64,000 bases of DNA, taken from assembly GCF_023336905.1 (NCBI RefSeq), contig NZ_JAMBLS010000001.1:238469-302468 (forward strand), given 5' to 3'. The stretch comes from Bacteroides sp. ET71 (GTDB lineage Bacteria; Bacteroidota; Bacteroidia; Bacteroidales; Bacteroidaceae). Position numbers and translations under genes: made by a program. The notes below the pieces were generated by a model. It saw only the letters and a program-made list of their open reading frames with translations, was not told the origin of the DNA and made no database searches. Below, in pieces: positions 44,059 through 52,539 of this stretch (the stretch's first letter is position 1; each line of letters opens with the position of its first letter).

Positions 44059-44329
44059 GTCTACTGTCATTTAATAAGTTATCGGCCATAAAAGTAGTGC
44101 TTATGTATTGGAAAGAAGCTACATAAATCACTGATAATTATACCTGAATTACGGGAAAAGCTGTTTATGTCATTTTAGCAGAGAAAGCGCCATTTTGGCC
44201 GTCTGTTCCGCCACTGTTTACAGATTGTCAGCTTTATGTAAGCACAGATGGTTAAAAACAGGGTGTTTAAGTTTAAAAAGGTCTTCATAGGTTTAAAAAC
44301 AGGGCGAACACGATGACACTTTGCCAAAC
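44059..44329. other. Upstream regulatory region of the small heat shock gene
   Basis: No gene is supported. It holds a direct repeat, GTTAAAAACAGGG (44251) and GTTTAAAAACAGGG (44291), spaced 40 bases, which could be activator sites for the sigma-54-type promoter that follows. Confidence 0.4.
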
Positions 44330-44343
44330 GGCACAGGTTTTGC
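44330..44343 (+). promoter_or_regulatory. Candidate sigma-54 promoter
   Basis: CGGCACAGGTTTTGCA carries GG (44330-44331), ten bases, GC (44342-44343), matching TGGCAC-N5-TTGCA except for the first base. It lies about 87 bases before the Hsp20 ATG. No good TAnnTTTG box was seen there. Confidence 0.5.
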
Positions 44344-44430
44344 AAATACTAAGGCGAAGCACGAAGCCGAAAGGCGGAGGGCTTCAGAAAACAATTAGTA
44401 ACAAACAATTAAATATAGGAGATTACAACT

Positions 44431-44868
44431 ATGATGCCTTCAAGAAGAAATTACAATCAGAACTGGTTACCGAGTATCTTTAATGATTTCTTTGATAACG
44501 ACTGGATGGTAAAAGCCAATGTTACGGCACCGGCCATCAATGTCATCGAAAGTGACAAAGACTACAAAGTCGAAGTGGCCGCCCCGGGTATGACGAAGGA
44601 CGATTTCAACATCCATCTGAGTGAAGACAATGAATTGGTCATCACGATGGAAAAGAAGAATGAAACGAAAGAAGAGGACAAGGAAAACAAGAAGTACTTG
44701 CGCCGCGAGTTCTCTTACTCGAAGTTCCAACAGAGCCTTGTGCTGCCGGACGACGTGGAGAAAGAAAGAATCAGCGCCAACGTCAGCGACGGTGTGCTGA
44801 CCATTGATTTGCCGAAACGCACGCCTGAAGAAAAGGCTAAAGTCAACCGTGTTATCGAGATTCATTGA
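44431..44868 (+). CDS. Small heat shock protein, Hsp20/alpha-crystallin family
   Basis: This cytosolic ATP-independent chaperone holds unfolding proteins. The 145-residue protein has the alpha-crystallin domain (about residues 35-130) with YKVEVAAPGMTKDDFNIHL, LRREFSYSKFQQSLVLPDDV and the closing VSDGVLTIDLPK. ATGATG gives the start, preceded by AGGAG, which is unusual for this lineage and suggests strong translation. A hairpin terminator follows. Confidence 0.93.
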   Translation: MMPSRRNYNQNWLPSIFNDFFDNDWMVKANVTAPAINVIESDKDYKVEVAAPGMTKDDFNIHLSEDNELVITMEKKNETKEEDKENKKYLRREFSYSKFQQSLVLPDDVEKERISANVSDGVLTIDLPKRTPEEKAKVNRVIEIH

Positions 44869-44884
44869 TAACGGGTAAGTATAA

Positions 44885-44926
44885 AAAGTCCCCCTCTGTG
44901 CCGAAAGGTGCGGAGGGGGATTTTTT
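44885..44926. terminator. Terminator between hsp20 and the M23 gene
   Basis: TCCCCCTC pairs with GAGGGGGA around a GCC-GAAA-GGT inner hairpin, followed by TTTTTTG. A-runs on the left side may make it work in both directions. Confidence 0.8.
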
Positions 44927-44942
44927 GTGTCCGTGCCCGTCG

Positions 44943-46193
44943 TTAAAGAGCCTCCAGCCGATGCAGCAGTGAATCGCACAGCGTGGTGAACTGCGGCCGG
45001 TTCTGCGCACTAATGGGTTTCTTGGGCTGTGACTTGATGGTGAGCGGATTGATGGGCTTGCCGTTTTCGTGCACACGGAAATCCAGGTGCGGGCCGGTGG
45101 ACAGACCGGTGGAGCCGACGTAACCTATCACTTGCTTCTGCTTCACCTCCGAACCGACTTGTATGCCTTTGGCAAAACGCGACAGGTGCATGTAGGTGGT
45201 GACGTAAGTCCGGTTGTGGCGAATTTTGATGTAGTTGCCGCCTCCGTTGCGTTGGTAAGCCTTGGCTATCACTTTCCCGTTGCCCACGGCGTAGACGGGA
45301 GTGCCAGCCGGAGCGGCATAATCGACACCGTGGTGAGCACGGTAACGCTTCAGCACCGGATGGAAGCGGGCGTTGGAGAAACGCGAAGAGATGCGGTAGA
45401 AATCCAGGGGTGCCTTCAGGAAGGCGCCCTCCAGGCTGTTGCCCTGTTCGTTGTAATACAATTCTTCACCTTCCTGCACGAAGGGGATGGCGTAGTACGT
45501 GCTGTCCGAATGGCGGAAAGCGGCGGCCAGGACGTGAAAGTTGTCCAGCGCCTTGTCGTCGACGTATTCCTGCTCGTAGATGACGCGGAACTCGTCGTCC
45601 TTCTTCAAATCGAAAAAGTCGATAGACCATCCGTAGATGCCGGACAGTACCATCGCCAGCAAAGGCGACGTCTCGCGGTTCTGCATGGCCACCCAGAGCG
45701 ACGACTCCACGCGGCCTTTCACCGTCTTCTGCCGCCACACCGAGGGATTCTCGCCCCGGCGCACGGAGTAATCGCCCCGCAGGTCGAAAACGACGTATGA
45801 CTTCGGACTTTCTTCATACACCAGGAACACGGTCTGCGGCACGCTGTCGCGGGTGGTAAAGACAGCATACGACTGGCCGGCACGGATGGTTCGCACGTCG
45901 AACACGCCTTCCGCCCGTTCGTTGACCCGGTGCACTTCGCGATGTGACAGGCCGTGGTCGGAAAGAATATATGACAAGTTTTGCCCGGACTTGACGATTC
46001 CGTAGTCCACTTCGTAATCGTCCGTCGGGATGCCATACTTATAGACTATTTCCTCCACTTCCACCGAGTCAGTCACCTGCACCTCGTCCAGCATATCGTC
46101 CGCCGTGCGCTTAGGCAGGAAGACCAGGACCAAGGCGGCCACTGCCAGCAGTATGCCGACGGCAATCGAATATTTCTTCTTGATTTTCTGCAT
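44943..46193 (-). CDS. M23 family peptidase with altered zinc motif
   Basis: This 416-residue protein has an N-terminal membrane helix (about residues 8-28, YSIAVGILLAVAALVLVFL), a middle region with two OapA/LysM-like segments (SGQNLSYILSDHGLS), and a C-terminal M23 domain (HHGVDYAAPAGTPVYAVGNG). The second motif reads GPHLDFRVHENGKPINPL where canonical enzymes have HLHF, so the second zinc-ligand His is Asp. This version is seen in Bacteroidetes homologues as far as I recall, and activity is uncertain. It probably acts on, or regulates hydrolysis of, peptidoglycan. Confidence 0.85.
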   Translation of the reverse strand: MQKIKKKYSIAVGILLAVAALVLVFLPKRTADDMLDEVQVTDSVEVEEIVYKYGIPTDDYEVDYGIVKSGQNLSYILSDHGLSHREVHRVNERAEGVFDVRTIRAGQSYAVFTTRDSVPQTVFLVYEESPKSYVVFDLRGDYSVRRGENPSVWRQKTVKGRVESSLWVAMQNRETSPLLAMVLSGIYGWSIDFFDLKKDDEFRVIYEQEYVDDKALDNFHVLAAAFRHSDSTYYAIPFVQEGEELYYNEQGNSLEGAFLKAPLDFYRISSRFSNARFHPVLKRYRAHHGVDYAAPAGTPVYAVGNGKVIAKAYQRNGGGNYIKIRHNRTYVTTYMHLSRFAKGIQVGSEVKQKQVIGYVGSTGLSTGPHLDFRVHENGKPINPLTIKSQPKKPISAQNRPQFTTLCDSLLHRLEAL

Positions 46194-46244
46194 GATTCTA
46201 TCTTTTATAACTTATTGTTTATCAAACGAGTCCGGACAGCGTGC

Positions 46245-46335
46245 AAGCATCTCCGCCCGAGCGTACACGAAGCGCGGCCCGAGTGCGCGCGGAGCACGCT
46301 TCGTGTCCGGCACAGGCAGAGCCCCCGTGCGTAGC
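46245..46335. repeat. Degenerate period-22 tandem array with hairpin
   Basis: The segment from CGAGCGTACACGAAGCGCGG to GTGCGTAGCTTCCGG shows weak 22-base periodicity and shares ACGAAGC and GTCCGG motifs with the array at 38386. ACACGAAGCG and CGCTTCGTGT can also pair. Confidence 0.4.
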
Positions 46336-46465
46336 TTCCGGAGAGAAAATCCGTTGGGCCGCACAAAAATAAAGAAAAGAATGAAAAGAAGCTAACGCCG
46401 CCCCCTATATTTTGCGGTTAAGAGCTTTATTGCTAATATTGCGGCGTCGAAATCAGAATACTTTT

Positions 46466-47557
46466 ATGCTTTTTATCCTCATCGCACTCACCATCTACCT
46501 GGGAGCCAACGGCTGGGTGTACTACCATGCCCACATGGCTCTCCAGGGCTGGCCGACGGGTCTGCGCATCGGCTTCGGCCTGCTGTTCTGGGCTGTCGCC
46601 CTGTCCTTCATCCTCTTCATGTACATGCGTGGCCGCCACCTGACGCCGTTGGCCGGCCATTGGTTCTACCAGATAAGCACGGGATGGCTCGTGGCCCTGC
46701 TGTACCTGACGCTACTGCTGCTGGCCGGACAGTTGCCCCGCCTGGCCGGCATACACATCCCCCACCTGTTCGGCATCTGCACGGGGCTTACGGCCTTGCT
46801 GCTGGCCTATGGCTACTGGCACTACCGCCATCCCTCGGTGCGCCATCTGCAAATAGACATCGCCAAACCGGCGGAAGGCATAAAGCACCTGCGCGTTGTG
46901 GCCGTGAGCGACGTACACTTGGGATACGGCAACAATCGCCGCGTGCTGGAAAAATATATCACAATGATTAACGATGCCCGCCCGGACGCGGTGTTCATCG
47001 CAGGCGACCTGATAGACATGTCCGTGACGCCGCTGTGGCGCGAGCGGATGCAAGAAGCCCTCCGGCAAGTGCATGCCCCACAAGGCATCTACATGGTGCC
47101 GGGCAACCACGAGTTCATCAGCGGAATAAAGGAAAGCGAAGCGTTCATCAGCCAGACTCCTGTCTGCCTGTTGCGCGACAGCATAGCCACCCTGACGGGC
47201 GGCATACAGATAGCGGGCCGCGACGACCGCAGCAATCGCCGTCGGCTAAAGCCCTCCGAACTTCTCGGCCAGGCCGACCCGTCGCGCCCCATCTTCGTAC
47301 TGGACCACCAGCCGTATGACGAAGAACTGAAACAAACGGCGGCAGCCGGAGCCGACTTCGCCCTGTACGGCCACACGCACGACGGGCAGGTATGGCCCCT
47401 GACCTTGGTCACAAACGCCATCTACCGCCAACCATACGGATACGGGCTATGGGGAAAAATGCAGGCTTACGTCTCGTCCGGACTGGGGCTGTGGGGACCA
47501 CCCTTCCGCATCGGCACCCGCAGCGAGATGGTCATCATAGACTTTTGCTTCCAATGA
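46466..47557 (+). CDS. Membrane-anchored metallophosphoesterase
   Basis: The start at 46466 (MLFILIALTIYLGANGWVYY) is preferred, since upstream codons are basic and lack a proper start. The 363-residue protein has about four N-terminal membrane helices (to residue ~125) and a calcineurin-like phosphoesterase domain with VSDVHLGYG, IAGDLIDMS, PGNHEFI and YGHTHDGQ. It resembles YkuE/YaeI-type phosphodiesterases. The substrate is unknown. The 3' end overlaps the convergent MscS gene by 23 bases. Confidence 0.88.
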   Translation: MLFILIALTIYLGANGWVYYHAHMALQGWPTGLRIGFGLLFWAVALSFILFMYMRGRHLTPLAGHWFYQISTGWLVALLYLTLLLLAGQLPRLAGIHIPHLFGICTGLTALLLAYGYWHYRHPSVRHLQIDIAKPAEGIKHLRVVAVSDVHLGYGNNRRVLEKYITMINDARPDAVFIAGDLIDMSVTPLWRERMQEALRQVHAPQGIYMVPGNHEFISGIKESEAFISQTPVCLLRDSIATLTGGIQIAGRDDRSNRRRLKPSELLGQADPSRPIFVLDHQPYDEELKQTAAAGADFALYGHTHDGQVWPLTLVTNAIYRQPYGYGLWGKMQAYVSSGLGLWGPPFRIGTRSEMVIIDFCFQ

Positions 47558-48743
47558 GCGCCTGCACATCATCGCCCGAAGGAGACTGGAAGATGCGCAA
47601 CCCAAACTCGGGAACGATGGCCAACACGTAGTCGAACACATCGGACTGCACGCCCTCATAAGCCACCCAATCCTTGATGCGTGAAAAGAAATACAACTCC
47701 AGCGGGATGCCATGCTCCGTAGGCTGAAGCTGACGCACCATGCAGTGCAAGTCGGTGTTGACCACGGGCCGGGTGCGCAACCAGGCCACCAGATAGGCAC
47801 GCAGCACACCCAGATTGGTCAGCGGCTCTTCGTGCGGGCTTTCCAGATAATCTTTCAGCAAAGACATACCCCGGAACTTCTCCATCATCTGGGGTGTGCA
47901 GAAACAGACACTGCGGATGTCGATATTGATACTGCGCTTGACACGCCGACCGCCACTTTCACGCATGGCATTCCAATTCTCGAAAATATCACTCACCAGC
48001 AGATAAGGAGGCAAGGTGGCCACGGTGTTGTCCCAATTCCGCACCTTGACAGTCGTGAGCGACACCTCCGTCACCGTCCCGTCCACACCATACTTGGGCA
48101 TCTTAATCCAGTCGCCCACCTTCAGCATGTTGTTAGCCGAAAGCTGCACTCCGCTGACAAAGCCCATGATGGTGTCCCTGAACACCAGCATCAGCACAGC
48201 CGACATGGCGCCCAAACCGCCCAACAGGTTCAGCACTTCCTGCCCCGTCAGTTGGCCAACGATACAGATAATGCCCACCAGCCACATGAGCACCTGCACC
48301 GTCTGCACCATACCCTTGAGCGGGCGGTTGCGGTAACGCCCCGTGGCGCTGTAGACCGTATAGACCGCTCCCATGAAAGAATGGCCGAACGACAGCAACG
48401 AAAGAATGATTATCACCATGCAGATGCGCTGGATAAGATTTATTGTGGCAGTAGCCGCATCGGCAAAGGCAACGGGGATGAACAAGTACACGATGAGCGG
48501 CACGACAATGTGGCTGAGACGCACCATCACCTTGTGGTCGAACACGACATCGTCCCACGTGGCTTTGGTCTTCTTCACCAGGCGGGCGACTGATGTTAAC
48601 ACCAGCCGACGGAATATCTGGTCGGCCAGCAACGCCAGCAGTACCAACAAAAGGAAGGCAATGAAGTGGTCCAACGCATCCGCCGTGTCCGGAGCCATTC
48701 CCCAACTCACAAGCAATTTCTTTATGACATTCAATATTTCCAT
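47535..48743 (-). CDS. MscS-family mechanosensitive channel
   Basis: This 402-residue inner-membrane protein has about five hydrophobic helices followed by the MscS pore and beta domain: GLGAMSAVLMLVFRDTIMGFVSGVQLSANNMLKVGDWIKMP, then VTEVSLTTVKVRNWDNTVATLPP. Length and layout resemble the YbdG-type subgroup. It protects cells from hypo-osmotic shock. It is the last gene in a row of five minus-strand genes starting with meaB. Confidence 0.9.
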   Translation of the reverse strand: MEILNVIKKLLVSWGMAPDTADALDHFIAFLLLVLLALLADQIFRRLVLTSVARLVKKTKATWDDVVFDHKVMVRLSHIVVPLIVYLFIPVAFADAATATINLIQRICMVIIILSLLSFGHSFMGAVYTVYSATGRYRNRPLKGMVQTVQVLMWLVGIICIVGQLTGQEVLNLLGGLGAMSAVLMLVFRDTIMGFVSGVQLSANNMLKVGDWIKMPKYGVDGTVTEVSLTTVKVRNWDNTVATLPPYLLVSDIFENWNAMRESGGRRVKRSINIDIRSVCFCTPQMMEKFRGMSLLKDYLESPHEEPLTNLGVLRAYLVAWLRTRPVVNTDLHCMVRQLQPTEHGIPLELYFFSRIKDWVAYEGVQSDVFDYVLAIVPEFGLRIFQSPSGDDVQALIGSKSL

Positions 48744-48803
48744 GAAACACTCTTTACTATTACAATTTATCTTTGACAGTCCCCTTGCGCCTTAGCCAAG
48801 CAA

Positions 48804-49820
48804 TCACCTTCCGTCCGGTTCCTGCTCACCATCCAAAAAGCGGCGAATATCCTCGCGCACCCACTGATAAAGGAAAAGGTCTTTGTAATTGCTATTCTTG
48901 CGAAGCATCAGTTGGACATTTGTCTGGCAGTTCTCATACCCCGTCAGCTCGTTTCGGAACTGTTCGTTATGCTCGGCCAAACGCTTGATTTCCTGCTCGC
49001 GTTCCCGGCGCAACTGGGTGCAGATAGGAGCCAGCAGCTTCATCACCACACCGTCCATGATGTGATGTCCCTGTATGTACAGATAGGTTGTGTCCGGCTC
49101 CAGCCCCAGCTCCTTCAGCTCGCGCCCCAACGAATCCACTTGGGGTACGTATTGCGGATACAGCTCGCGCAATTCGGCCAGCTTGGCATTGACCGTTTCA
49201 CGCATCTCGTCCAAACAGCGGTAAGGCTGCTTCAGGCTGACATCGGACAGACGGACGCAAGCATTAAAATCATACATAGGAAAAGTCTCCGTATCTCTCA
49301 TTCTGTAGAACCAGACATTCCACAAAAAGAGTGGATAAGCAATCTGCGAATAACGGCGCATGAAAGCAGGCAAATCCAACACAGGACGGTCGTTCAATGT
49401 GGCCATCACACACACTTCGTGCAAACTTTCGGCGTAACACTGAAAGTTCTCGATAGCATAGGCATACGTCTGGAAGATATAAGGATTCCGGTTGATTTTG
49501 CGCGAGACGCGCGTAGCCCCTTGAAGCAGGAAATCGTAGTCACTGTCCACGCAGGCAATAAGGCTGTACCCCAGCTCATCAGTGTTCAGTGTATTCATCA
49601 GCACCATCTTCTTGCCCTTAGCCAACGAAGTGGACGAGGGAAGCATTACCTGAAAATACCGCGTATCGTCTTCAAATTCGGACAGCAACGTCCGCCAGAA
49701 AGCCACGTCATCATAACTCTCCACATAGGCCACGATGCGACGGCGCTTCTTCTTTGGAGAGAGCCGTCGGGCAGCATCCAAATAGGCAGATGTCAAATTA
49801 TGGCGCAGAGTAGTAGGCAT
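48804..49820 (-). CDS. DUF4435 (TOPRIM-like) protein, partner of the adjacent ATPase
   Basis: This 338-residue protein has the TOPRIM-like signature of DUF4435: VAYVESYDDVAFW (Glu34, Asp37/38) and ACVDSDYDFLL (Asp92, Asp94, Asp96). DUF4435 proteins next to AAA-type ATPases include AriB of the PARIS anti-phage system, in which the TOPRIM protein is the toxic nuclease effector released by the ATPase. Here the ATPase gene lies only 10 bases upstream on the same strand. The long helical C-terminus (about 230-320) has HNEQFRNELTGYENCQTNVQ. A defence role is an inference. Confidence 0.75.
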   Translation of the reverse strand: MPTTLRHNLTSAYLDAARRLSPKKKRRRIVAYVESYDDVAFWRTLLSEFEDDTRYFQVMLPSSTSLAKGKKMVLMNTLNTDELGYSLIACVDSDYDFLLQGATRVSRKINRNPYIFQTYAYAIENFQCYAESLHEVCVMATLNDRPVLDLPAFMRRYSQIAYPLFLWNVWFYRMRDTETFPMYDFNACVRLSDVSLKQPYRCLDEMRETVNAKLAELRELYPQYVPQVDSLGRELKELGLEPDTTYLYIQGHHIMDGVVMKLLAPICTQLRREREQEIKRLAEHNEQFRNELTGYENCQTNVQLMLRKNSNYKDLFLYQWVREDIRRFLDGEQEPDGR

Positions 49821-49830
49821 AATCGTTGAT

Positions 49831-50652
49831 TTAGAGGGCTGTGGAAATTTCGCTTACCTCGGTCACTGCATCCATCCACCCCTCCATGATGACAGCCGGC
49901 GAATGAGTGGTGAGAATGAGTTGCAGGTTCGGGTTCAGTTCGCGTATCATGCCAATCAGTTTCTGTTGCCAGTCCACATGCAGCGAGGCTTCCGGCTCGT
50001 CCATGAAGAGGACACAATGACCGCCGTCACGCACCAATACTGTCAGCAGAATGACCAGCATCTGTTTCTCGCCCGAAGACAATTTATAGGGCGACAAACG
50101 TTCTCCACCTTGCAGAAAAACGATGTCATTGCTCTTGCGGTCAATCGTTTTGCCCGTGTAAGCAAAAAGTCCGTCTACCAAGTCCTGGAACTTACGTTTG
50201 GGAGCAGATAGCGAAGGAGCTTGCTGGCGCTGCTCGTCCGTGCCACTCAAAAGCTCTATCATCTTATTGCCCACGTTCACCTGATAATCCAGATAACGGC
50301 GCTGCAAAAGGTAAAGTTGCCAGTCCAACTCCGACTTCACTTCCGGGTCGGCCATGCGGGCGGTAAAATCGCCCATCACCAACGGACGGTCGTAACTGCG
50401 GATAACATCGTAAGGAATATAGGTTGCTTCTGGATTGTCAAACGATACACGCACGCCGTTCTTCATATCGCGTTTCACCTCTCCCGTGGTTTGCTCCAGA
50501 TAACTGACCGAACGATTCAGGATGGTGGTCTTCCCCACTCCGTTGATGCCAGCCAAGATGTTGACATCCGGGCGCAAGTCCCAAGCAATGTCATATCGGT
50601 GCCACAACCCATGTATCTCGATGCGTTTAATATAGTTTGCCGGTATTTCCAT
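49831..50652 (-). CDS. AAA/ABC-type ATPase paired with DUF4435 protein
   Basis: The start at 50652 (MEIPANYIKRIEIHGLWHRY) fits; the extra 59 upstream codons lie in the intergenic gap. The 273-residue protein has Walker A AGINGVGKTT (about 34-43), signature LSSGEKQ (about 191), Walker B VLFMDEPEASLHVDWQ and the His switch LTTHSPAVI, as in SMC/OLD-like ATPases. Such ATPases act as sensors or scaffolds for TOPRIM effectors. It is shorter than the AriA ATPase of described PARIS systems. Confidence 0.82.
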   Translation of the reverse strand: MEIPANYIKRIEIHGLWHRYDIAWDLRPDVNILAGINGVGKTTILNRSVSYLEQTTGEVKRDMKNGVRVSFDNPEATYIPYDVIRSYDRPLVMGDFTARMADPEVKSELDWQLYLLQRRYLDYQVNVGNKMIELLSGTDEQRQQAPSLSAPKRKFQDLVDGLFAYTGKTIDRKSNDIVFLQGGERLSPYKLSSGEKQMLVILLTVLVRDGGHCVLFMDEPEASLHVDWQQKLIGMIRELNPNLQLILTTHSPAVIMEGWMDAVTEVSEISTAL

Positions 50653-50728
50653 AGTAGTAATCTTAAACACACGGGCAAATATAGCAAATAATAGAGGATT
50701 CTCGCTACACTCAGCCCCGTTTTTAACG

Positions 50729-51286
50729 TCACACTTCTTCGAAAGCTTTGTCGTAACATACCATGCCTTGTACTCCTTCCAAGCCTCCGGGACATAGCTC
50801 AATGGCCATGCAACAGTCCTCCGGGACATCGTAGGAGAACGTAATATTCCAACTGGACGCCTTCCGATAGCCCAGACGGGGATAATAGTCTTTATGTCCC
50901 AACAATACGGCAGAACGATAGTTCAAGGCAGCAGCACACCGGTGGGCCTCCAACACCAAAACACTTCCTATGCCCATCCGCTGCCACGCCGGCAGCACAC
51001 TCAGCGGAGCCACGCCCAAAGAAAGAGTTTCCTTGCCAGCGGCCGAAACAATCCGTACACGCGTCAAGAGAATATGACCTACGATTTCGCCCTTGGGGCT
51101 TTCTGCCACTAAAGAAAGTTCCGGGATAAAAGCTTCAGAATGGCGCAAACGTTCCACCAGCAAATGTTCTTTGTGGTCGCTCTCTGCGACGTCTCTAAAA
51201 GCCGATTCTATCAAAACCTTGACAGTAGGAATGTCTTCTGGACGCTCTTGGCGGATACGATAGTTCTTTTCGTTAAAGGTTTCCAT
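50729..51286 (-). CDS. GNAT-family N-acetyltransferase
   Basis: This 185-residue protein has the acetyl-CoA motif LSVLPAWQRMGIGSVLVLEA and the YhbS-like segment VLLGHKDYYPRLGYRKASSW. The acceptor is unknown. It overlaps meaB by 14 bases and is probably co-transcribed with it. Confidence 0.88.
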   Translation of the reverse strand: METFNEKNYRIRQERPEDIPTVKVLIESAFRDVAESDHKEHLLVERLRHSEAFIPELSLVAESPKGEIVGHILLTRVRIVSAAGKETLSLGVAPLSVLPAWQRMGIGSVLVLEAHRCAAALNYRSAVLLGHKDYYPRLGYRKASSWNITFSYDVPEDCCMAIELCPGGLEGVQGMVCYDKAFEEV

Positions 51287-52391
51287 TGTTTTCTTTCTCT
51301 CTTAACTCGCCAAAATAGGTATCCAGCAATTCTTTGGCAGCCACAAACGAGGTGAGCCCGCCTTGCAATACTTGCGCCTCTTTGTCAGCCAGCATAGTTT
51401 CGATACGTGGATTGTGGTAGAAACTGTCGCGCAGGTGTTCGTTGATGGTCTCATACATCCAATACTTGCTTTGCTCGTTGCGACGATAGTCAAAGTAACC
51501 GTTCGCTTTCACAAAGTCAATGTAACTGTACACCATGTCCCAGATTTCTTTTACGCCCAGGTTATAGAAACCTGAATAAGTAAGCACTTGTGGTGTCCAG
51601 CCGCTTTCGGGAGCCGGGAAAAGATGAAGCGCATTACGGAATTGATTGGCAGCCAGCCTGGCCCGTTCCAGGTTGTCGCCGTCGGCTTTGTTGATGACAA
51701 TGCCATCGGCCATCTCCATGATGCCGCGCTTGATACCTTGCAACTCGTCGCCCGTGCCGGCCAACTGGATAAGCAGAAAGAAATCTACCATGCTGTGCAC
51801 GGCTGTCTCGCTTTGTCCCACGCCAACGGTCTCTACAAATATCTTGTCGAAACCAGCCGCTTCGCAAAGGACAATGGTTTCACGCGTCTTACGTGCCACA
51901 CCACCCAGCGAGCCGGCCGATGGACTGGGACGGATGAAAGACTTGGGATGTACAGCCAGCCTCTCCATGCGGGTCTTGTCGCCCAAGATGCTACCCTTGC
52001 TGCGTTCGCTGCTGGGGTCGATGGCCAAGACGGCCAGCTTGCCGCCATACTGCTCTAAGACGTGCAGCCCGAAGACGTCGATGCTGGTACTCTTGCCTGC
52101 ACCGGGCACACCGCTAATGCCTACACGGATGGATGCTCCGGAGTAGGGCAGGCATTTTTCTATCACTTCTTGTGCCACGGCCTGGTGTTCGGGGCGGATG
52201 CTTTCGACCAACGTGACTGCCTGGCTCAGCACTGTGACGTCACCCCGCAAGATACCATCCACGTATTCGGAAACTGTGAGTTGCCGCTTGTGGTGCTTGC
52301 GTTTCAGATAGGGATTGACAGACGAAGGTTGCTCGATGCCTGCATTAACCACCAAGCCTTTGTATGCGTCGTTGTTTTCGGGATGAAACAT
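51273..52391 (-). CDS. meaB: Methylmalonyl-CoA mutase-associated GTPase MeaB
   Basis: MeaB is a G3E GTPase that protects and reloads the adenosylcobalamin enzyme methylmalonyl-CoA mutase. The 372-residue protein has Walker A GVPGAGKST (about 94-102), AIDPSSERSKGSILGDKTRM, ETVGVGQSE and VINKADGDN. The mutase itself is not in this window. It heads the minus-strand row down to the MscS gene. Confidence 0.93.
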   Translation of the reverse strand: MFHPENNDAYKGLVVNAGIEQPSSVNPYLKRKHHKRQLTVSEYVDGILRGDVTVLSQAVTLVESIRPEHQAVAQEVIEKCLPYSGASIRVGISGVPGAGKSTSIDVFGLHVLEQYGGKLAVLAIDPSSERSKGSILGDKTRMERLAVHPKSFIRPSPSAGSLGGVARKTRETIVLCEAAGFDKIFVETVGVGQSETAVHSMVDFFLLIQLAGTGDELQGIKRGIMEMADGIVINKADGDNLERARLAANQFRNALHLFPAPESGWTPQVLTYSGFYNLGVKEIWDMVYSYIDFVKANGYFDYRRNEQSKYWMYETINEHLRDSFYHNPRIETMLADKEAQVLQGGLTSFVAAKELLDTYFGELREKENNGNL

Positions 52392-52396
52392 GGTTT

Positions 52397-52539
52397 GAGT
52401 TTTTAAGTTTATGAGTTTATGGGTTCTTTAGTTTATGAGTTCTTTAGTTTATGAGCTTATGAGTTTTTTGAGTTGGCATAAAGACTATTTATCTACATAC
52501 AAACTCAAGAAACTCACAAACTCATAAACTTAAAAACTC
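52397..52539. repeat. Inverted and tandem repeat of GTTTATGAG units
   Basis: GAGTTTTTAAGTTTATGAGT at the left pairs with ACTCATAAACTTAAAAACTC at the right. The left side also has tandem TTCTTTAGTTTATGAG units. The stop codon of the DUF1573 gene lies inside the right arm. A terminator or cruciform role is possible. Confidence 0.7.
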
